Numbered from the stretch's first letter, positions 27,041 to 36,676 are shown. The stretch is 64,000 nt of DNA from Jejuia sp040720935 (GCF_040720935.1 NZ_JBFDAE010000012.1:62001-126000); one strand, 5' to 3'. Program-made: numbers and translations. The notes: generated from the sequence alone by a model not told the origin.

Positions 27041-28372
27041 ATGAGATTTCTATTGGTTTCTATTCTGATTATATTTTCCAACACTTTAGTTGCCCAGAAC
27101 CATTTGAAGATTTATGACATTATAGACGCAGTTTCCGCGGAGCACATAAAAAACGATGTTCAAACCTTAGTGAATTTCGGAACTCGAAACACATTTAGCG
27201 ATACAATATCTAATACAAGAGGTATTGGTGCTGCAAGACGGTGGATTAAAAAAGAATTTGAAACTATCTCTAAAGATTGTGATAATTGTATCAACGTCTT
27301 TTATCAAAAGGATTTCGTGACCAAAGAAGGTAATAGTCGCGTGCCACATGATGCGTGGGTTGTAAATGTAGTCGCCATTCAAAAAGGGACAACATATCCA
27401 AATCGGTATATCATTATGAGCGGTGATATAGATTCTAGAGCCAGCGACACCATGGATTTCACAACCGATGCTCCTGGGGCAAACGACAATGCTTCTGGTA
27501 TGGCAGGTACTATTGAAGCAGCCCGAGTACTTTCAAAATATAAATTCGAAAGTAGTATTGTTTATGTGGGCTTATCAGGAGAAGAACAAGGCTTATTTGG
27601 TGGTGCTGGATTGGCAAATTATGCAAAAGATAATAATTGGGAGATTATTGGTGTTTTAAACAACGATATGATTGGAAACATCAAAGGTGTTGATGGTGTC
27701 ATTGACAACCGCACATTTAGAATTTTTTCAGAACCCGTGCCTCCAACAGAAACTGAACGTCAAAGAAAGTTACGTCGCTTTTATGGTGGTGAGGTTGATG
27801 GTATTTCACGTCAGTTAGCACGCTACGTTCATAAAACCACAAAAACATACATGCCAGAAATGAATCCTATGCTAGTTTACAGATTGGATAGATTTGGTCG
27901 TGGTGGACACCATCGCCCATTTAATGATTTAGGATTTCCAGGGATTCGAATTATGGAAGCCCATGAAAATTATACACAGCAACATCAAGATATCCGGGTT
28001 GAAAATGGCATTAAATATGGTGATGTAATTGAACATGTTAATTTTGAATATGCAGAAAAATTAACCGCGGTTAATGCTATTAATTTAGCAAGTTTGGCTT
28101 GGGCGCCTCCTCCACCTTCAAATGTTGCTATTGGTGGCGTTGTAGAACCTTCGGTAAAATTTAAATGGGATAAAGTTGCTGGTGCAAAAGGTTATAAAAT
28201 TTATTGGCGAGATACCACTTCTCCTACTTGGGATAACAGTCGCTATGTAGGCGATATTTCAGAATTTATGCTGGATGGTATTGTTATTGATAATTATTTT
28301 TTCGGAATTGCTTCAGTTGGTCCAAATGGTTTTGAAAGCGTAGTTGTATTTCCTAATCAGGTCATGCGATAA
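27041..28372 (+). CDS. Exported M28-family zinc metallopeptidase with fibronectin-like tail
   Basis: This secreted aminopeptidase-like protein (443 residues) has a signal peptide ending near VAQN, then the M28 core: GDIDSRASD, APGANDNASGMAGTIEA, GLSGEEQGLFGG and NNDMIGN, with a late EAHENYTQQHQD. In most M28 enzymes the first zinc ligand is the His of GHxDS; here that place reads GDIDS, an Asp, so metal binding may differ. The C-terminal 90 residues (SVKFKWDKVAGAKGYKIYW) look like a fibronectin type III domain. ATG 27041 is chosen because it gives the signal peptide; the open frame from 26972 overlaps the previous gene. Confidence 0.9.
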   Translation: MRFLLVSILIIFSNTLVAQNHLKIYDIIDAVSAEHIKNDVQTLVNFGTRNTFSDTISNTRGIGAARRWIKKEFETISKDCDNCINVFYQKDFVTKEGNSRVPHDAWVVNVVAIQKGTTYPNRYIIMSGDIDSRASDTMDFTTDAPGANDNASGMAGTIEAARVLSKYKFESSIVYVGLSGEEQGLFGGAGLANYAKDNNWEIIGVLNNDMIGNIKGVDGVIDNRTFRIFSEPVPPTETERQRKLRRFYGGEVDGISRQLARYVHKTTKTYMPEMNPMLVYRLDRFGRGGHHRPFNDLGFPGIRIMEAHENYTQQHQDIRVENGIKYGDVIEHVNFEYAEKLTAVNAINLASLAWAPPPPSNVAIGGVVEPSVKFKWDKVAGAKGYKIYWRDTTSPTWDNSRYVGDISEFMLDGIVIDNYFFGIASVGPNGFESVVVFPNQVMR

Positions 28373-28384
28373 AAAATTAATAAA

Positions 28385-30031
28385 ATGAAAACTATGAAAT
28401 CAGTTCTACATATTTTACTACTCTTTGTTTCATTTCAGTCATTCTCTCAAGGCCTTCTGAATGAAAAATTGAATTTCACAAGACAGGATACATTAAGAGG
28501 AAGCATTACTCCAGAGCGGGAATGGTGGGATTTGACCTATTACCATTTAGACATTAAAGTGAATCCAAATGAAAAATTCATTTCTGGTAAAAACACGATT
28601 CAATATAGAGTTTTAAAAAGAGATTCAATCATGCAGATTGATTTGCAGCCCCCATTAAAACTCACAAAAGCCATTCAAAATGAAAAAGAACTGAACATTA
28701 AACATGATGGTAATGCACATTTTATTTCATTAATCGATAATCAGAATATTAATGAATTAAATAGTATAGATATTTACTACGAGGGACACCCTAAAGAAGC
28801 TGTCAATGCACCTTGGGACGGTGGGATTTCTTGGGAAAAAGACAAAAACGGGAATCACTTTATTGCATCATCTTGTCAAGGATTGGGAGCTAGCGTTTGG
28901 TGGCCTTGTAAAGACCATATGTATGATGAAGTAGATAGCATGCAAATTAGCGTAAATGTTCCCGATAAATTAATGAATGTTTCTAATGGCAGATTGAGAA
29001 AGGTTGAACGTTTTGGGGACACAAAAACTTACCGATGGTTTGTAAAAAACCCGATAAACAATTACGGAGTTAATATCAATATTGGTGATTACGTGAATTT
29101 CTCTGAAGTATATGATGGACAAGGTGGAAATTTAGACATGAATTATTATGTGTTAAGTTACAATCTTCAAAAAGCTAAAGAGCAATTTAAACAAGCTCCA
29201 AAAATGATGGAAGCTTTCGAGCATTGGTTTGGGCAATACCCTTTTTATGTTGATGGTTACAAATTAGTTGAAGTGCCATATTTAGGTATGGAGCACCAAA
29301 GTTCTGTAACCTACGGCAATCAGTATAAATACGGTTATTTGGGTAAAGATTGGTCAGGTACAGGATGGGGGCTCAAATTTGATTACATCATCATCCATGA
29401 ATCTGGACACGAATGGTTTGCCAATAACATTACCAATAAAGACATTGCTGACATGTGGATCCATGAAAGTTTTACTAGTTATTCTGAAAGCCTGTATTTG
29501 GAGTATCATTTTGGGAAAGAAGCCGCTGCGGAATACGTTATCGGAACACGGAAAAGCATTGACAACGACAGACCCATCATCGGGTATTACAATGTGAACC
29601 AAGAGGGTTCCGGAGACATGTATTTTAAGGGCGCTAATATGTTGCACATGTTAAGACAATTAATTGAAGACGATGAGAAATGGCGACAAATTTTGCGCAA
29701 AATGAATGTAGAGTTCTATCATCAAACAGTAACAACCCAGCAAATTGAAAATTATTTATCAAAAGAAACCGGTATTGATTTAACCGAATTTTTTAATCAA
29801 TATTTAAGAACCACTAAAATTCCAACTTTAGAATATTCTATTGATAAAAAGCATTTAAAATATAGATGGACTAATATTATTGAGAATTTTGATATGCCAA
29901 TTCAAGTAAAAATCAATGATAGGGAAGAATGGCTATTTCCCAAAGCTGAATGGCATACATTAAAATCAGATTCAAAAATAAAAACTTTTGAAGTTGACCC
30001 TGATTTTTACGTACTTTCAAAACAACTATAA
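28385..30031 (+). CDS. Exported M1-family aminopeptidase
   Basis: The 548-residue zinc aminopeptidase begins with a signal peptide (ending SFSQG near residue 23) and an N-terminal beta-domain. It has the exopeptidase motif YLGMEHQSSVTYG (in place of GAMEN) and the zinc site HESGHEW near residue 338, with the third ligand in HESFTSYSE 18 residues on. It is probably periplasmic or secreted. It lies 12 bp after the M28 gene, so the two peptidases form a unit for peptide breakdown. Confidence 0.92.
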   Translation: MKTMKSVLHILLLFVSFQSFSQGLLNEKLNFTRQDTLRGSITPEREWWDLTYYHLDIKVNPNEKFISGKNTIQYRVLKRDSIMQIDLQPPLKLTKAIQNEKELNIKHDGNAHFISLIDNQNINELNSIDIYYEGHPKEAVNAPWDGGISWEKDKNGNHFIASSCQGLGASVWWPCKDHMYDEVDSMQISVNVPDKLMNVSNGRLRKVERFGDTKTYRWFVKNPINNYGVNINIGDYVNFSEVYDGQGGNLDMNYYVLSYNLQKAKEQFKQAPKMMEAFEHWFGQYPFYVDGYKLVEVPYLGMEHQSSVTYGNQYKYGYLGKDWSGTGWGLKFDYIIIHESGHEWFANNITNKDIADMWIHESFTSYSESLYLEYHFGKEAAAEYVIGTRKSIDNDRPIIGYYNVNQEGSGDMYFKGANMLHMLRQLIEDDEKWRQILRKMNVEFYHQTVTTQQIENYLSKETGIDLTEFFNQYLRTTKIPTLEYSIDKKHLKYRWTNIIENFDMPIQVKINDREEWLFPKAEWHTLKSDSKIKTFEVDPDFYVLSKQL

Positions 30032-30033
30032 GT

Positions 30034-30609
30034 ATGGAAGATTTGCCTGAATTGTATTTTGAACGCGATACGGATTGGTATGATTGGTTACTTACTAACC
30101 ACGACAAACACCAAGCCGTTTACCTTATATTCTACAAACTAGAACTTGGTGTGCCAACAATGCGCTGGGAAGAGGCGGTAAAAGTAGCGTTATGTTTTGG
30201 CTGGATTGACTCAACAGTAAAAAGTTTAGGAAATGGAAAACGAAAACAATACTTCTGTCCTAGAAACCCGAAAAGTACTTGGAGTGCCCTCAATAAAAAA
30301 TACATTAAAGCCCTTGAAAAAGAAAACTTAATTCAAGAAGCTGGTTACAAATCCATAAAACTTGCTAAAAAGACAGGAAAGTGGACTGAAATGGATGCTG
30401 TTGAAAATGGAATAATTCCAGAAGATTTACAATTTGAATTTGATAAAAATGAGCGGGCTTTTGAGAATTTCCAAAACTTTTCCAAAGGCTACCGAAAAGC
30501 ATATTTATCATGGTTGCATAGTGCTAAACGTGAAGCAACAAGAAAAAAGCGCATCACTCAAATTATTGAATTATGCGCTAATAATATTAAAAGTAGAGAT
30601 AATTGGTAA
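30034..30609 (+). CDS. YdeI/OmdA-like protein
   Basis: The 191-residue protein has the YdeI/OmpD-associated pattern: a start with WYDWLLTNHDKHQAVYLIFYK, VALCFGWIDSTVKSL near 60-74, and the C-terminal FSKGYRKAYLSWLHSAKREATRKKRI region in pieces (OmdA domain). Members have been linked to resistance to cationic peptides in some bacteria, but the biochemical role is not settled. It begins 2 bp after the M1 peptidase stop and is probably co-transcribed. A terminator follows at 30688. Confidence 0.85.
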   Translation: MEDLPELYFERDTDWYDWLLTNHDKHQAVYLIFYKLELGVPTMRWEEAVKVALCFGWIDSTVKSLGNGKRKQYFCPRNPKSTWSALNKKYIKALEKENLIQEAGYKSIKLAKKTGKWTEMDAVENGIIPEDLQFEFDKNERAFENFQNFSKGYRKAYLSWLHSAKREATRKKRITQIIELCANNIKSRDNW

Positions 30610-30652
30610 ATAATTAGATTTTCGATAAAAATCAAAACTCTATTCTTTAGAT

Positions 30653-30676
30653 TCCCGCTTTCGCGAGAATGACAAT
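30653..30676. repeat. Short hairpin repeat (ATTCCCGC/GCGAGAATGA type)
   Basis: GATTCCCGCTTTCGCGAGAA with the tail TGAC has the same layout as the intact repeat at 42180-42204 (GATTCCTGCCTTCGCAGGAA). It lies between the convergent YdeI-like and AAA ATPase genes. Confidence 0.65.
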
Positions 30677-30687
30677 TTCTTAAGAAA

Positions 30688-30716
30688 CTAGGACGTACCG
30701 TCCTAGAATTTTTTGG
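30688..30716 (+). terminator. Terminator after the YdeI-like gene
   Basis: CTAGGACG and CGTCCTAG pair across a 3-nt loop and are followed by AATTTTTT. It lies just beyond the end of the convergent AAA ATPase gene. Confidence 0.8.
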
Positions 30717-30717
30717 A

Positions 30718-32235
30718 CTAAATACCATTTATAAAACTCCCATAAGGATCTTTAAACTGAATGCTTTTGGTAAACCTATGTTTGTTTAATTGCTTAAACT
30801 CCGCCAAAGCCCATAACACAAATTCTTTCACAAAATAACTGTCTTCTTTTTTAAGATTAGGCTGATATTGTCCCAATAAATCATCTAAAGGCGTAATTAC
30901 ATCTAGCATATTTTGGTATTCTTTATCCCTTAAATCATCTAATAATTCAAAACCATCTTTCTGGTTAAAAAACCACGATATAATAGCATCATAAGGTGTT
31001 TCTTCATCTTGTTTTTTTAATTTTTCAATCTTTGGAAAAAATTCTTCAAACAAAATTTTAACGGCTTCTCCTATTAAATTGTAAGCCACAACAGCAGCGC
31101 CCTCCTGCTCGCCTTCGTAAACCAATTCAACCTTACCTGTGATAGATGGAATAATACCAACAAAATCTGATAACCTTAAAGTGGTTATAGCGTCACCATT
31201 TATTAATGCGCGTCGTTCTGCTGTACTTAATAAATTTTCAAAAGCTGTAATACTTAATCTTGCGCTTACCCCACTTTTAGCATCAACATATTCACTTTCT
31301 CTCGCCTCAAAAACAATTTGCTCCAACAAATCTTTTGCCAAATCCGGAACTAAAACCATGTCTTTTTGACTCTCAACCACATTAGATTCTTGCTCAGTAA
31401 TTAACCGAGCGGTTTCAATATCCTCTGGATAATGTGTCAATATTTGAGAACCAATTCTATCTTTTAAAGGGGTAACAATACTACCTCTGTTCGTATAATC
31501 TTCAGGGTTTGCAGTAAATAAAAATTGAATACCTAAAGGTAATCTCAGCTTAAACCCTCTAATTTGAATATCTCCTTCCTGCAAAATATTGAATAGCGCG
31601 ACTTGAATTCTTGCTTGTAAATCTGGTAATTCATTAATCACGAAAATGCATCGGTTCGCTCTTGGAATCATCCCGTAATGAATCACGCGGTCATCGGCAT
31701 AACTCAATTTTAAATTTGCTGCTTTTATGGGATCTACATCTCCAATAATATCAGCAACCGTAACATCTGGAGTGGCTAGCTTTTCAGCAAAACGCTCACT
31801 TCTGTGTAACCATGAAATTGGTGTATTATCTCCCTTTTCTTTTAATAATTCTTTGGCATATCTAGAAATTGGTTGAAATGGGTCATCATTAATTTCAGAA
31901 CCTTCAACAAAAGGAATATACTCATCTAAAAGATTCAACATTAAACGGGCTAAACGTGTTTTTGCCTGCCCACGCAATCCTAATAAATTAATATTATGAC
32001 GAGATAAAATAGCACGTTCCAACTCTGGAATTACGGTGTTTTCATAGCCGTGAACCCCTTCAAAAGTCGTCTCTTTATTTTTTATTTTTTGAATAAGATT
32101 ATCCCTCAATTCATCCTTAATGGATTTGGATTGATACCCTGCTTGTTTTAGTGCGCCTAGTGTTATAGGCCTCTCCCTAACCCTATCCGAAGGAGGGGGA
32201 ACTGTTACGTTCTTACTCTTCTGTGTCATTTTCAT
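30718..32235 (-). CDS. MoxR/ChlI-like AAA ATPase
   Basis: The 505-residue protein is of the magnesium-chelatase subunit I/MoxR class: Walker A GLRGQAKTRLARLM near 84-97, Walker B IFVINELPDLQ near 205-215, sensor FTANPEDYTNRGSIVTPLKDRI near 250-271. It follows a von Willebrand A gene on the same strand, the usual MoxR-VWA chaperone-like pairing; no porphyrin or chlorophyll genes are near, so a Mg-chelatase role is unlikely. Residues 12-23 (VPPPSDRVRERP) are encoded by a 36-bp copy of a dispersed intergenic repeat, just before the conserved ITLGALKQAGYQSKS start. A shorter native N-terminus is therefore likely in relatives. Confidence 0.88.
   Translation of the reverse strand: MKMTQKSKNVTVPPPSDRVRERPITLGALKQAGYQSKSIKDELRDNLIQKIKNKETTFEGVHGYENTVIPELERAILSRHNINLLGLRGQAKTRLARLMLNLLDEYIPFVEGSEINDDPFQPISRYAKELLKEKGDNTPISWLHRSERFAEKLATPDVTVADIIGDVDPIKAANLKLSYADDRVIHYGMIPRANRCIFVINELPDLQARIQVALFNILQEGDIQIRGFKLRLPLGIQFLFTANPEDYTNRGSIVTPLKDRIGSQILTHYPEDIETARLITEQESNVVESQKDMVLVPDLAKDLLEQIVFEARESEYVDAKSGVSARLSITAFENLLSTAERRALINGDAITTLRLSDFVGIIPSITGKVELVYEGEQEGAAVVAYNLIGEAVKILFEEFFPKIEKLKKQDEETPYDAIISWFFNQKDGFELLDDLRDKEYQNMLDVITPLDDLLGQYQPNLKKEDSYFVKEFVLWALAEFKQLNKHRFTKSIQFKDPYGSFINGI
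32167..32202 (-). repeat. CT/AG-rich dispersed repeat read in frame in the AAA ATPase gene
   Basis: On the minus strand CCCCCTCCTTCGGATAGGGT plus TAGGGAGAGGC matches the layout of the intergenic repeats at 24513-24546 and 32262-32298 (C-rich arm, short loop, G-rich arm, GTTAG, G-rich tail). It occupies exactly 12 codons. Confidence 0.7.
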
Positions 32236-32261
32236 ATATGCTTATTTTTTTCTCATTTGAT

Positions 32262-32298
32262 TATTCCTCCTCTTTGGGGAGGTTAGGCGGGGCTTGCC
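32262..32298 (+). repeat. CT/AG-rich dispersed repeat between the AAA and VWA genes
   Basis: ATTCCTCCTCTTTGGGGAGG continues TTAGGCGGGGCTTG. It fills the 64-bp spacer between the two minus-strand genes and touches the stop codon of the VWA gene at 32300. A second member of the family lies 60 bp away inside the AAA gene. Confidence 0.75.
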
Positions 32299-32299
32299 T

Positions 32300-33427
32300 C
32301 TATCCCCTTATCCTCTTCTTCCTATTCGTTTCATAATCCTCAAAAATCATTTCTCCCAAACCTTTCAATCCTGTGTAAAACGCTTTTCCTTGATTGGCAT
32401 AGGTAAACTCCCTAACAAACTGCATCAAATAAGGATCTTGGGCTATCATAAAAGTAGTTATAGGAATATGTAATTTCCGTGCTTGTTGTGCCATCATATA
32501 GCACTTATTAACGATATGCCTGTCTAAACCGTTACTGTTCTTATAATATTGTCCATCTGGTAAACGCAAGCAACTTGGTTTCCCATCGGTTATCATAAAA
32601 ATTTGTTTGTTGGTATTTCGCTTTCTTCGGAGTAAATCCATTGCCAATTGCAATCCTGCAACCGTATTGGTATGGTATGGTCCAACTTTTAAATAGGGTA
32701 AATCTTTAATTTCAATTTGCCACGCATCATTACCAAATACTAAAATATCTAGCGTGTCCTTTGGATAACGTGTTGTAATTAATTCTGCAAGTGCCATCGC
32801 CACTTTTTTAGCTGGTGTGATTCTATCTTCGCCATACAAAATCATACTATGGCTAATATCTATCATCAAAACGGTACTCATTTGTGATTTATGTAAAGTT
32901 TCTTCAACCACCAAATCGTCTTCTGAAAGTGTAAAATCATTAATACCATGATTGATTTGAGCGTTCTTCAGGCTTTCAGTCATCGAGACTTTATCTAGAG
33001 CATCACCAAATTGATAGTTTCTAAAATCGCCAGTATGCTCATCTCCTATCCCTGGACTTTTACTTCTATGATTCCCCTGTCCGCTTCGTTTAATTTTTCC
33101 AAAAATGTGATCTAAAGCTTGCTGACGAATGGCACGTTCTGTTTTAGCAGTTATTGTAAGTGAACCATTTCCATCAGGGTCAATTTCTTCACGCAGATAA
33201 CCTTTCTTTTTTAGGTCTTCAATAAAATCGTCAATTGTATATTCAGCAGTAGTGAGTTTGTATTCCTTATCCAATTCACGCAACCAATCGATTGCTTCAT
33301 CAAAATCGCCCGAAGTGTGTGTAATCAGTTCCTTAAAAACTTCAAATAGCTTATCAAAAGGCGATTGAAAAGGTGCTTCGTAAGTTTTAAAAATGAAGCC
33401 TTTTTTAAAAGTTTTGTCGTTTTTCAT
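32300..33427 (-). CDS. von Willebrand factor A domain protein, MoxR partner
   Basis: The 375-residue protein has a charged N-terminal half and a C-terminal VWA domain with a full MIDAS: VLMIDISHSM (DxSxS, near residue 188), the Thr of NTVAGLQLAMD, and MITDGKPS. VWA proteins of this type act with the MoxR-like ATPase encoded just downstream, probably as an adaptor that presents a client protein or metal site. The client is unknown; nothing else in the gene pair points to it. There is no signal peptide, so it is cytoplasmic. Confidence 0.87.
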   Translation of the reverse strand: MKNDKTFKKGFIFKTYEAPFQSPFDKLFEVFKELITHTSGDFDEAIDWLRELDKEYKLTTAEYTIDDFIEDLKKKGYLREEIDPDGNGSLTITAKTERAIRQQALDHIFGKIKRSGQGNHRSKSPGIGDEHTGDFRNYQFGDALDKVSMTESLKNAQINHGINDFTLSEDDLVVEETLHKSQMSTVLMIDISHSMILYGEDRITPAKKVAMALAELITTRYPKDTLDILVFGNDAWQIEIKDLPYLKVGPYHTNTVAGLQLAMDLLRRKRNTNKQIFMITDGKPSCLRLPDGQYYKNSNGLDRHIVNKCYMMAQQARKLHIPITTFMIAQDPYLMQFVREFTYANQGKAFYTGLKGLGEMIFEDYETNRKKRIRG

Positions 33428-33515
33428 AGCTGTATAAAAATACTATATTTATGAAGAAAAACTAAACCCTTGTGATTAGATTTATCTATACTTTAACAAG
33501 AATTTTGAATACTAT

Positions 33516-34193
33516 TTATTCAACACGTCTCAAACCATTTAAATCTTCAATTTTAATAAACTTACCTAAAGTAGAAATTAAGCTTTCCTTTCTAAATTGA
33601 GATAATACGCGAATTGCAGATTCTGTAGCTGTACCCACAATATTAGCGTAGTCTTCGCGAGATAATACAACACTTAAAGTCCCATCAGGGTTTACACCAA
33701 AATTTTCATTAACATAAATCAGGGCTTCGGCTAAACGTTGCCGCACAGATTTTTGTGCCATATTTACAATAATATCGTCTGCATCTTTTAAATCATGAGC
33801 CATTTCCTTTAACATATCAAAAGAAAATTTTGGGTTTTTTTGAAGATCAGCAATAATTTCGCTTCGCGGAATAAAACAAACTTCCATGTCATTTAAGGCA
33901 GTTGCTTGTAAATTTGAGTTTTCATTTGAAACCAAAGAACGTTGCCCTAACATTTGCCCTTTCACAACCATCTTTACAATTTGGTCTTTCCCATTTTCAC
34001 TCAATTTTGACAATTTACAAATACCATCTTTCACACAATACAAACCATTGATGGCCTCTCCTTCCTGAAAAATAACCTCACCCTTTTTAATGAATTTAGA
34101 AGTCTTACAAGTAGAAATTCGCATTAACTCATCCTTAGTCAAAGACTTAAGCGCATTAAATTGTTTGATGATGCATTGTTCACATTTCCCCAT
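33516..34193 (-). CDS. Crp/Fnr-family regulator with N-terminal cysteines (Fnr-like)
   Basis: The 225-residue regulator has a cyclic-nucleotide-binding-type beta-roll (KKGEVIFQEGEAINGLYCVKDG near 36-57), a dimer helix and a C-terminal winged helix with LSREDYANIVGTATESAIRVL near 180-200, whose TESAIR recognition segment resembles the ETVSR-type helix of Fnr. Cysteines at 4, 7, 29, 53 and 59 could bind an iron-sulfur cluster. It is divergent from the cbb3 oxidase genes, with a TGA-N6-TCA palindrome between them. An oxygen-sensing role is likely by context, not proven. Confidence 0.88.
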   Translation of the reverse strand: MGKCEQCIIKQFNALKSLTKDELMRISTCKTSKFIKKGEVIFQEGEAINGLYCVKDGICKLSKLSENGKDQIVKMVVKGQMLGQRSLVSNENSNLQATALNDMEVCFIPRSEIIADLQKNPKFSFDMLKEMAHDLKDADDIIVNMAQKSVRQRLAEALIYVNENFGVNPDGTLSVVLSREDYANIVGTATESAIRVLSQFRKESLISTLGKFIKIEDLNGLRRVE

Positions 34194-34229
34194 ACCCTAT
34201 AGTTTGTTGGTTCTGTAAAAATAAAGAAA

Positions 34230-34247
34230 ACATGACATATATCATAT
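34230..34247. promoter_or_regulatory. Fnr-like palindrome between the fnr-like gene and ccoI
   Basis: ACATGACATATATCATAT contains TGA-CATATA-TCA. It lies about 40 bp from the fnr-like start and 55 bp from the ccoI start, so it could control both genes. It resembles sites at 14239-14252 and 36834-36855. Confidence 0.6.
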
Positions 34248-34300
34248 ATTAACTCGCACTAATTTTTCACCTTTGCAAAAGGTATAAATGAGCAAATTTT

Positions 34301-36676
34301 ATGGGGCATACATCATGTTTCCATTGTGGACTAGATTCTACATCTTCTGAAATTGTCTATGATGACAAATCGTTTTGTTGTAACGGTTGCAAAACCGTGT
34401 ACGAGATATTCTCTACAAACGATTTAACATGTTATTATGATTTACAAAATGCTCCCGGAGCTACTCCAAAAGAAATTGAAGGCAAGTATAATTTTTTAGA
34501 TAACACTAAAATTGTTGAAAACCTTCTGGAATTTAACGATGATAAAACTCAGATTGTAACATTATATATTCCACACATTCATTGCAGTTCTTGTATTTGG
34601 ATTCTTGAAAACCTCAATAAATTACATAATTCAATAAGCTCATCAATCGTTAATTTCGGAAAGAAAACGGTTAGGGTGACTTATAATACTGATGATTTTT
34701 CAATAAAAGCATTAGTAAAACTTTTAAGTAGTATTGGTTACGAACCTTTTATTAGTTTGGATGATTATAGTGTTGGTAAAAAGAATGTTGATAGGTCGCT
34801 TATTTACAAATTAGGTATTGCTGGTTTTGCCTTTGGGAATATTATGTTTTTATCGTTTCCTGAATATTTTCAAGTTTCTGGATTTTGGATTGAAACTTAT
34901 GCGCCTGTTTTTAGATGGTTGATGTTTGCGTTTTCATTGCCTGTTGTTTTTTACTCTGCTCAAGATTATTTTATTTCGGCCTATAAAGGACTACGCTCTA
35001 AAATTTTAAATATTGATGTGCCCATAGCCTTGGGTGCTGCGGTGTTGTTTTTAAGGAGTACTGCAGAAATTGTTTTAGATATTGGCACAGGTTTTTTTGA
35101 CAGTCTCTCTGGGCTTATTTTCTTCTTGCTGCTTGGGAAATTTTTCCAACAAAAAACCTATACGTTTTTATCATTTGAACGGGATTATAAATCCTATTTC
35201 CCTATCGGAATTACTAAGATTTCTTCTGATAATTCTGAAGCTTCCATTCAGGTTTATGATATTGAAAAAGGCGACAGACTTTTAATTAGAAACGAAGAAT
35301 TGATTCCGGTGGATTGTATTCTGATAAAAGGACAAGCCCGCATCGATTATAGTTTTGTTACTGGGGAATCTGAAGCGGTTTCAAAACAATCTAGCGATAA
35401 ATTATTTGCTGGCGGAAAACAATTGGATGGCAGTATTGAAGTTGATGTTTTAAAAACGGTTGAACAGAGTTATTTAACCCAGCTTTGGAGTAACGATGTG
35501 TTTAGTAAAAACAAAGAAGATGGTTTTACGACATTAACAAATGCCATTAGTAAACGGTTTACCATTGCTGTTTTGAGTATTGCTGTTATTGCTACAACTT
35601 ACTGGATGTTTGTTGATGCTTCAAAAGCTTTAAATGTATTTACATCGGTACTTATTATTGCTTGCCCGTGCGCTATTGCATTGGCTGCTCCGTTTACATT
35701 TGGGAACATATTACGTATTTTTGGAAAACTAAAATTCTATGCTAAAAATGCTACAGTTATTGAGCAATTAGCTACTATTGATACGATAATTTTTGATAAA
35801 ACAGGAACGATTACAGCCAATAAAGAAACGTCTATTGCATATGATGGTTTGGAACTTTCGGGTGATGAGGAATCGCTCTTAAAAAGCACCTTACGAAACT
35901 CAAATCATCCTTTGAGCAGGTCGTTATATGCGCTTTTGAATGACCATAATATTGTCACTTTAAATGATTATGAAGAACATATCGGTAAAGGGATTTCTGG
36001 GAAACATAATCAAGATTCTATAAAGGTTGGTTCTGCGCCTTTTGTAGGCTATACCTCTGAAATAGCTACTTTGAATACGGCAGTTCATGTAAGTACGAAC
36101 AATACTTACAAAGGAAAGTTTACGTTTTATAACCAATATAGAAAAGGACTTTCAAAATTATTTAACAAACTTAAAAAGCATTATGATTTGGTGATTCTTT
36201 CTGGTGATAATGAGGGTGAAAAAGAGAATTTGACCAAATTGCTTCCTTCGAAAACCAAGTTGTTTTTTAATCAGAAACCTGAAGATAAGCTGGAATATAT
36301 TAAGCACCATCAAAATTCTGGCGCAAAAGTGTTGATGATTGGTGATGGTTTAAACGACGCTGGTGCATTGGCACAGAGCAATGTTGGTATTGCTATTTCT
36401 GAGAATGTGAATGTGTTTTCCCCGGCCTGTGATGCTATTTTAGATGCTTCAAAATTCAATCAGTTATATCATTTTATAAAAGCTTCAAAATCGGCTATAA
36501 CGATTATTAAATGGAGTTTTGCACTTTCATTTATTTATAATATCATTGGGCTATATTTTGCGGTTACTGGTCAATTAGCTCCTGTAATTGCTGCTATTTT
36601 AATGCCTTTGAGTTCTATTAGTATTGTGGTGTTTACGACGGTTTGTACGAATGTTTTGGGGAAGAAATTGAAGTAG
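34301..36676 (+). CDS. ccoI: Copper-type P1B ATPase for cbb3 oxidase assembly (CcoI/FixI)
   Basis: This 791-residue membrane pump supplies copper for the CcoN active site. The N-terminus has a cysteine-rich metal-binding segment (CFHCG at 6-10, CCNGC at 26-30) and an HMA domain with HCSSC at 94-98. The pump core shows VTGESEAVSK, the transmembrane IACPCAIALA (near 452-461), IIFDKTGTITA (near 496-506) and IGDGLNDAGAL. It starts the cco cluster, followed by ccoS, the usual FixI-FixS order. The ATG at 34301 is preceded by an Fnr-like site. A repeat-filled 225-bp gap separates it from ccoS. Confidence 0.94.
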   Translation: MGHTSCFHCGLDSTSSEIVYDDKSFCCNGCKTVYEIFSTNDLTCYYDLQNAPGATPKEIEGKYNFLDNTKIVENLLEFNDDKTQIVTLYIPHIHCSSCIWILENLNKLHNSISSSIVNFGKKTVRVTYNTDDFSIKALVKLLSSIGYEPFISLDDYSVGKKNVDRSLIYKLGIAGFAFGNIMFLSFPEYFQVSGFWIETYAPVFRWLMFAFSLPVVFYSAQDYFISAYKGLRSKILNIDVPIALGAAVLFLRSTAEIVLDIGTGFFDSLSGLIFFLLLGKFFQQKTYTFLSFERDYKSYFPIGITKISSDNSEASIQVYDIEKGDRLLIRNEELIPVDCILIKGQARIDYSFVTGESEAVSKQSSDKLFAGGKQLDGSIEVDVLKTVEQSYLTQLWSNDVFSKNKEDGFTTLTNAISKRFTIAVLSIAVIATTYWMFVDASKALNVFTSVLIIACPCAIALAAPFTFGNILRIFGKLKFYAKNATVIEQLATIDTIIFDKTGTITANKETSIAYDGLELSGDEESLLKSTLRNSNHPLSRSLYALLNDHNIVTLNDYEEHIGKGISGKHNQDSIKVGSAPFVGYTSEIATLNTAVHVSTNNTYKGKFTFYNQYRKGLSKLFNKLKKHYDLVILSGDNEGEKENLTKLLPSKTKLFFNQKPEDKLEYIKHHQNSGAKVLMIGDGLNDAGALAQSNVGIAISENVNVFSPACDAILDASKFNQLYHFIKASKSAITIIKWSFALSFIYNIIGLYFAVTGQLAPVIAAILMPLSSISIVVFTTVCTNVLGKKLK

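Noticed and set aside
30718..33427. Magnesium chelatase subunits I and D
   Set aside because: The genes are of the MoxR-VWA type and no porphyrin or chlorophyll genes are near.
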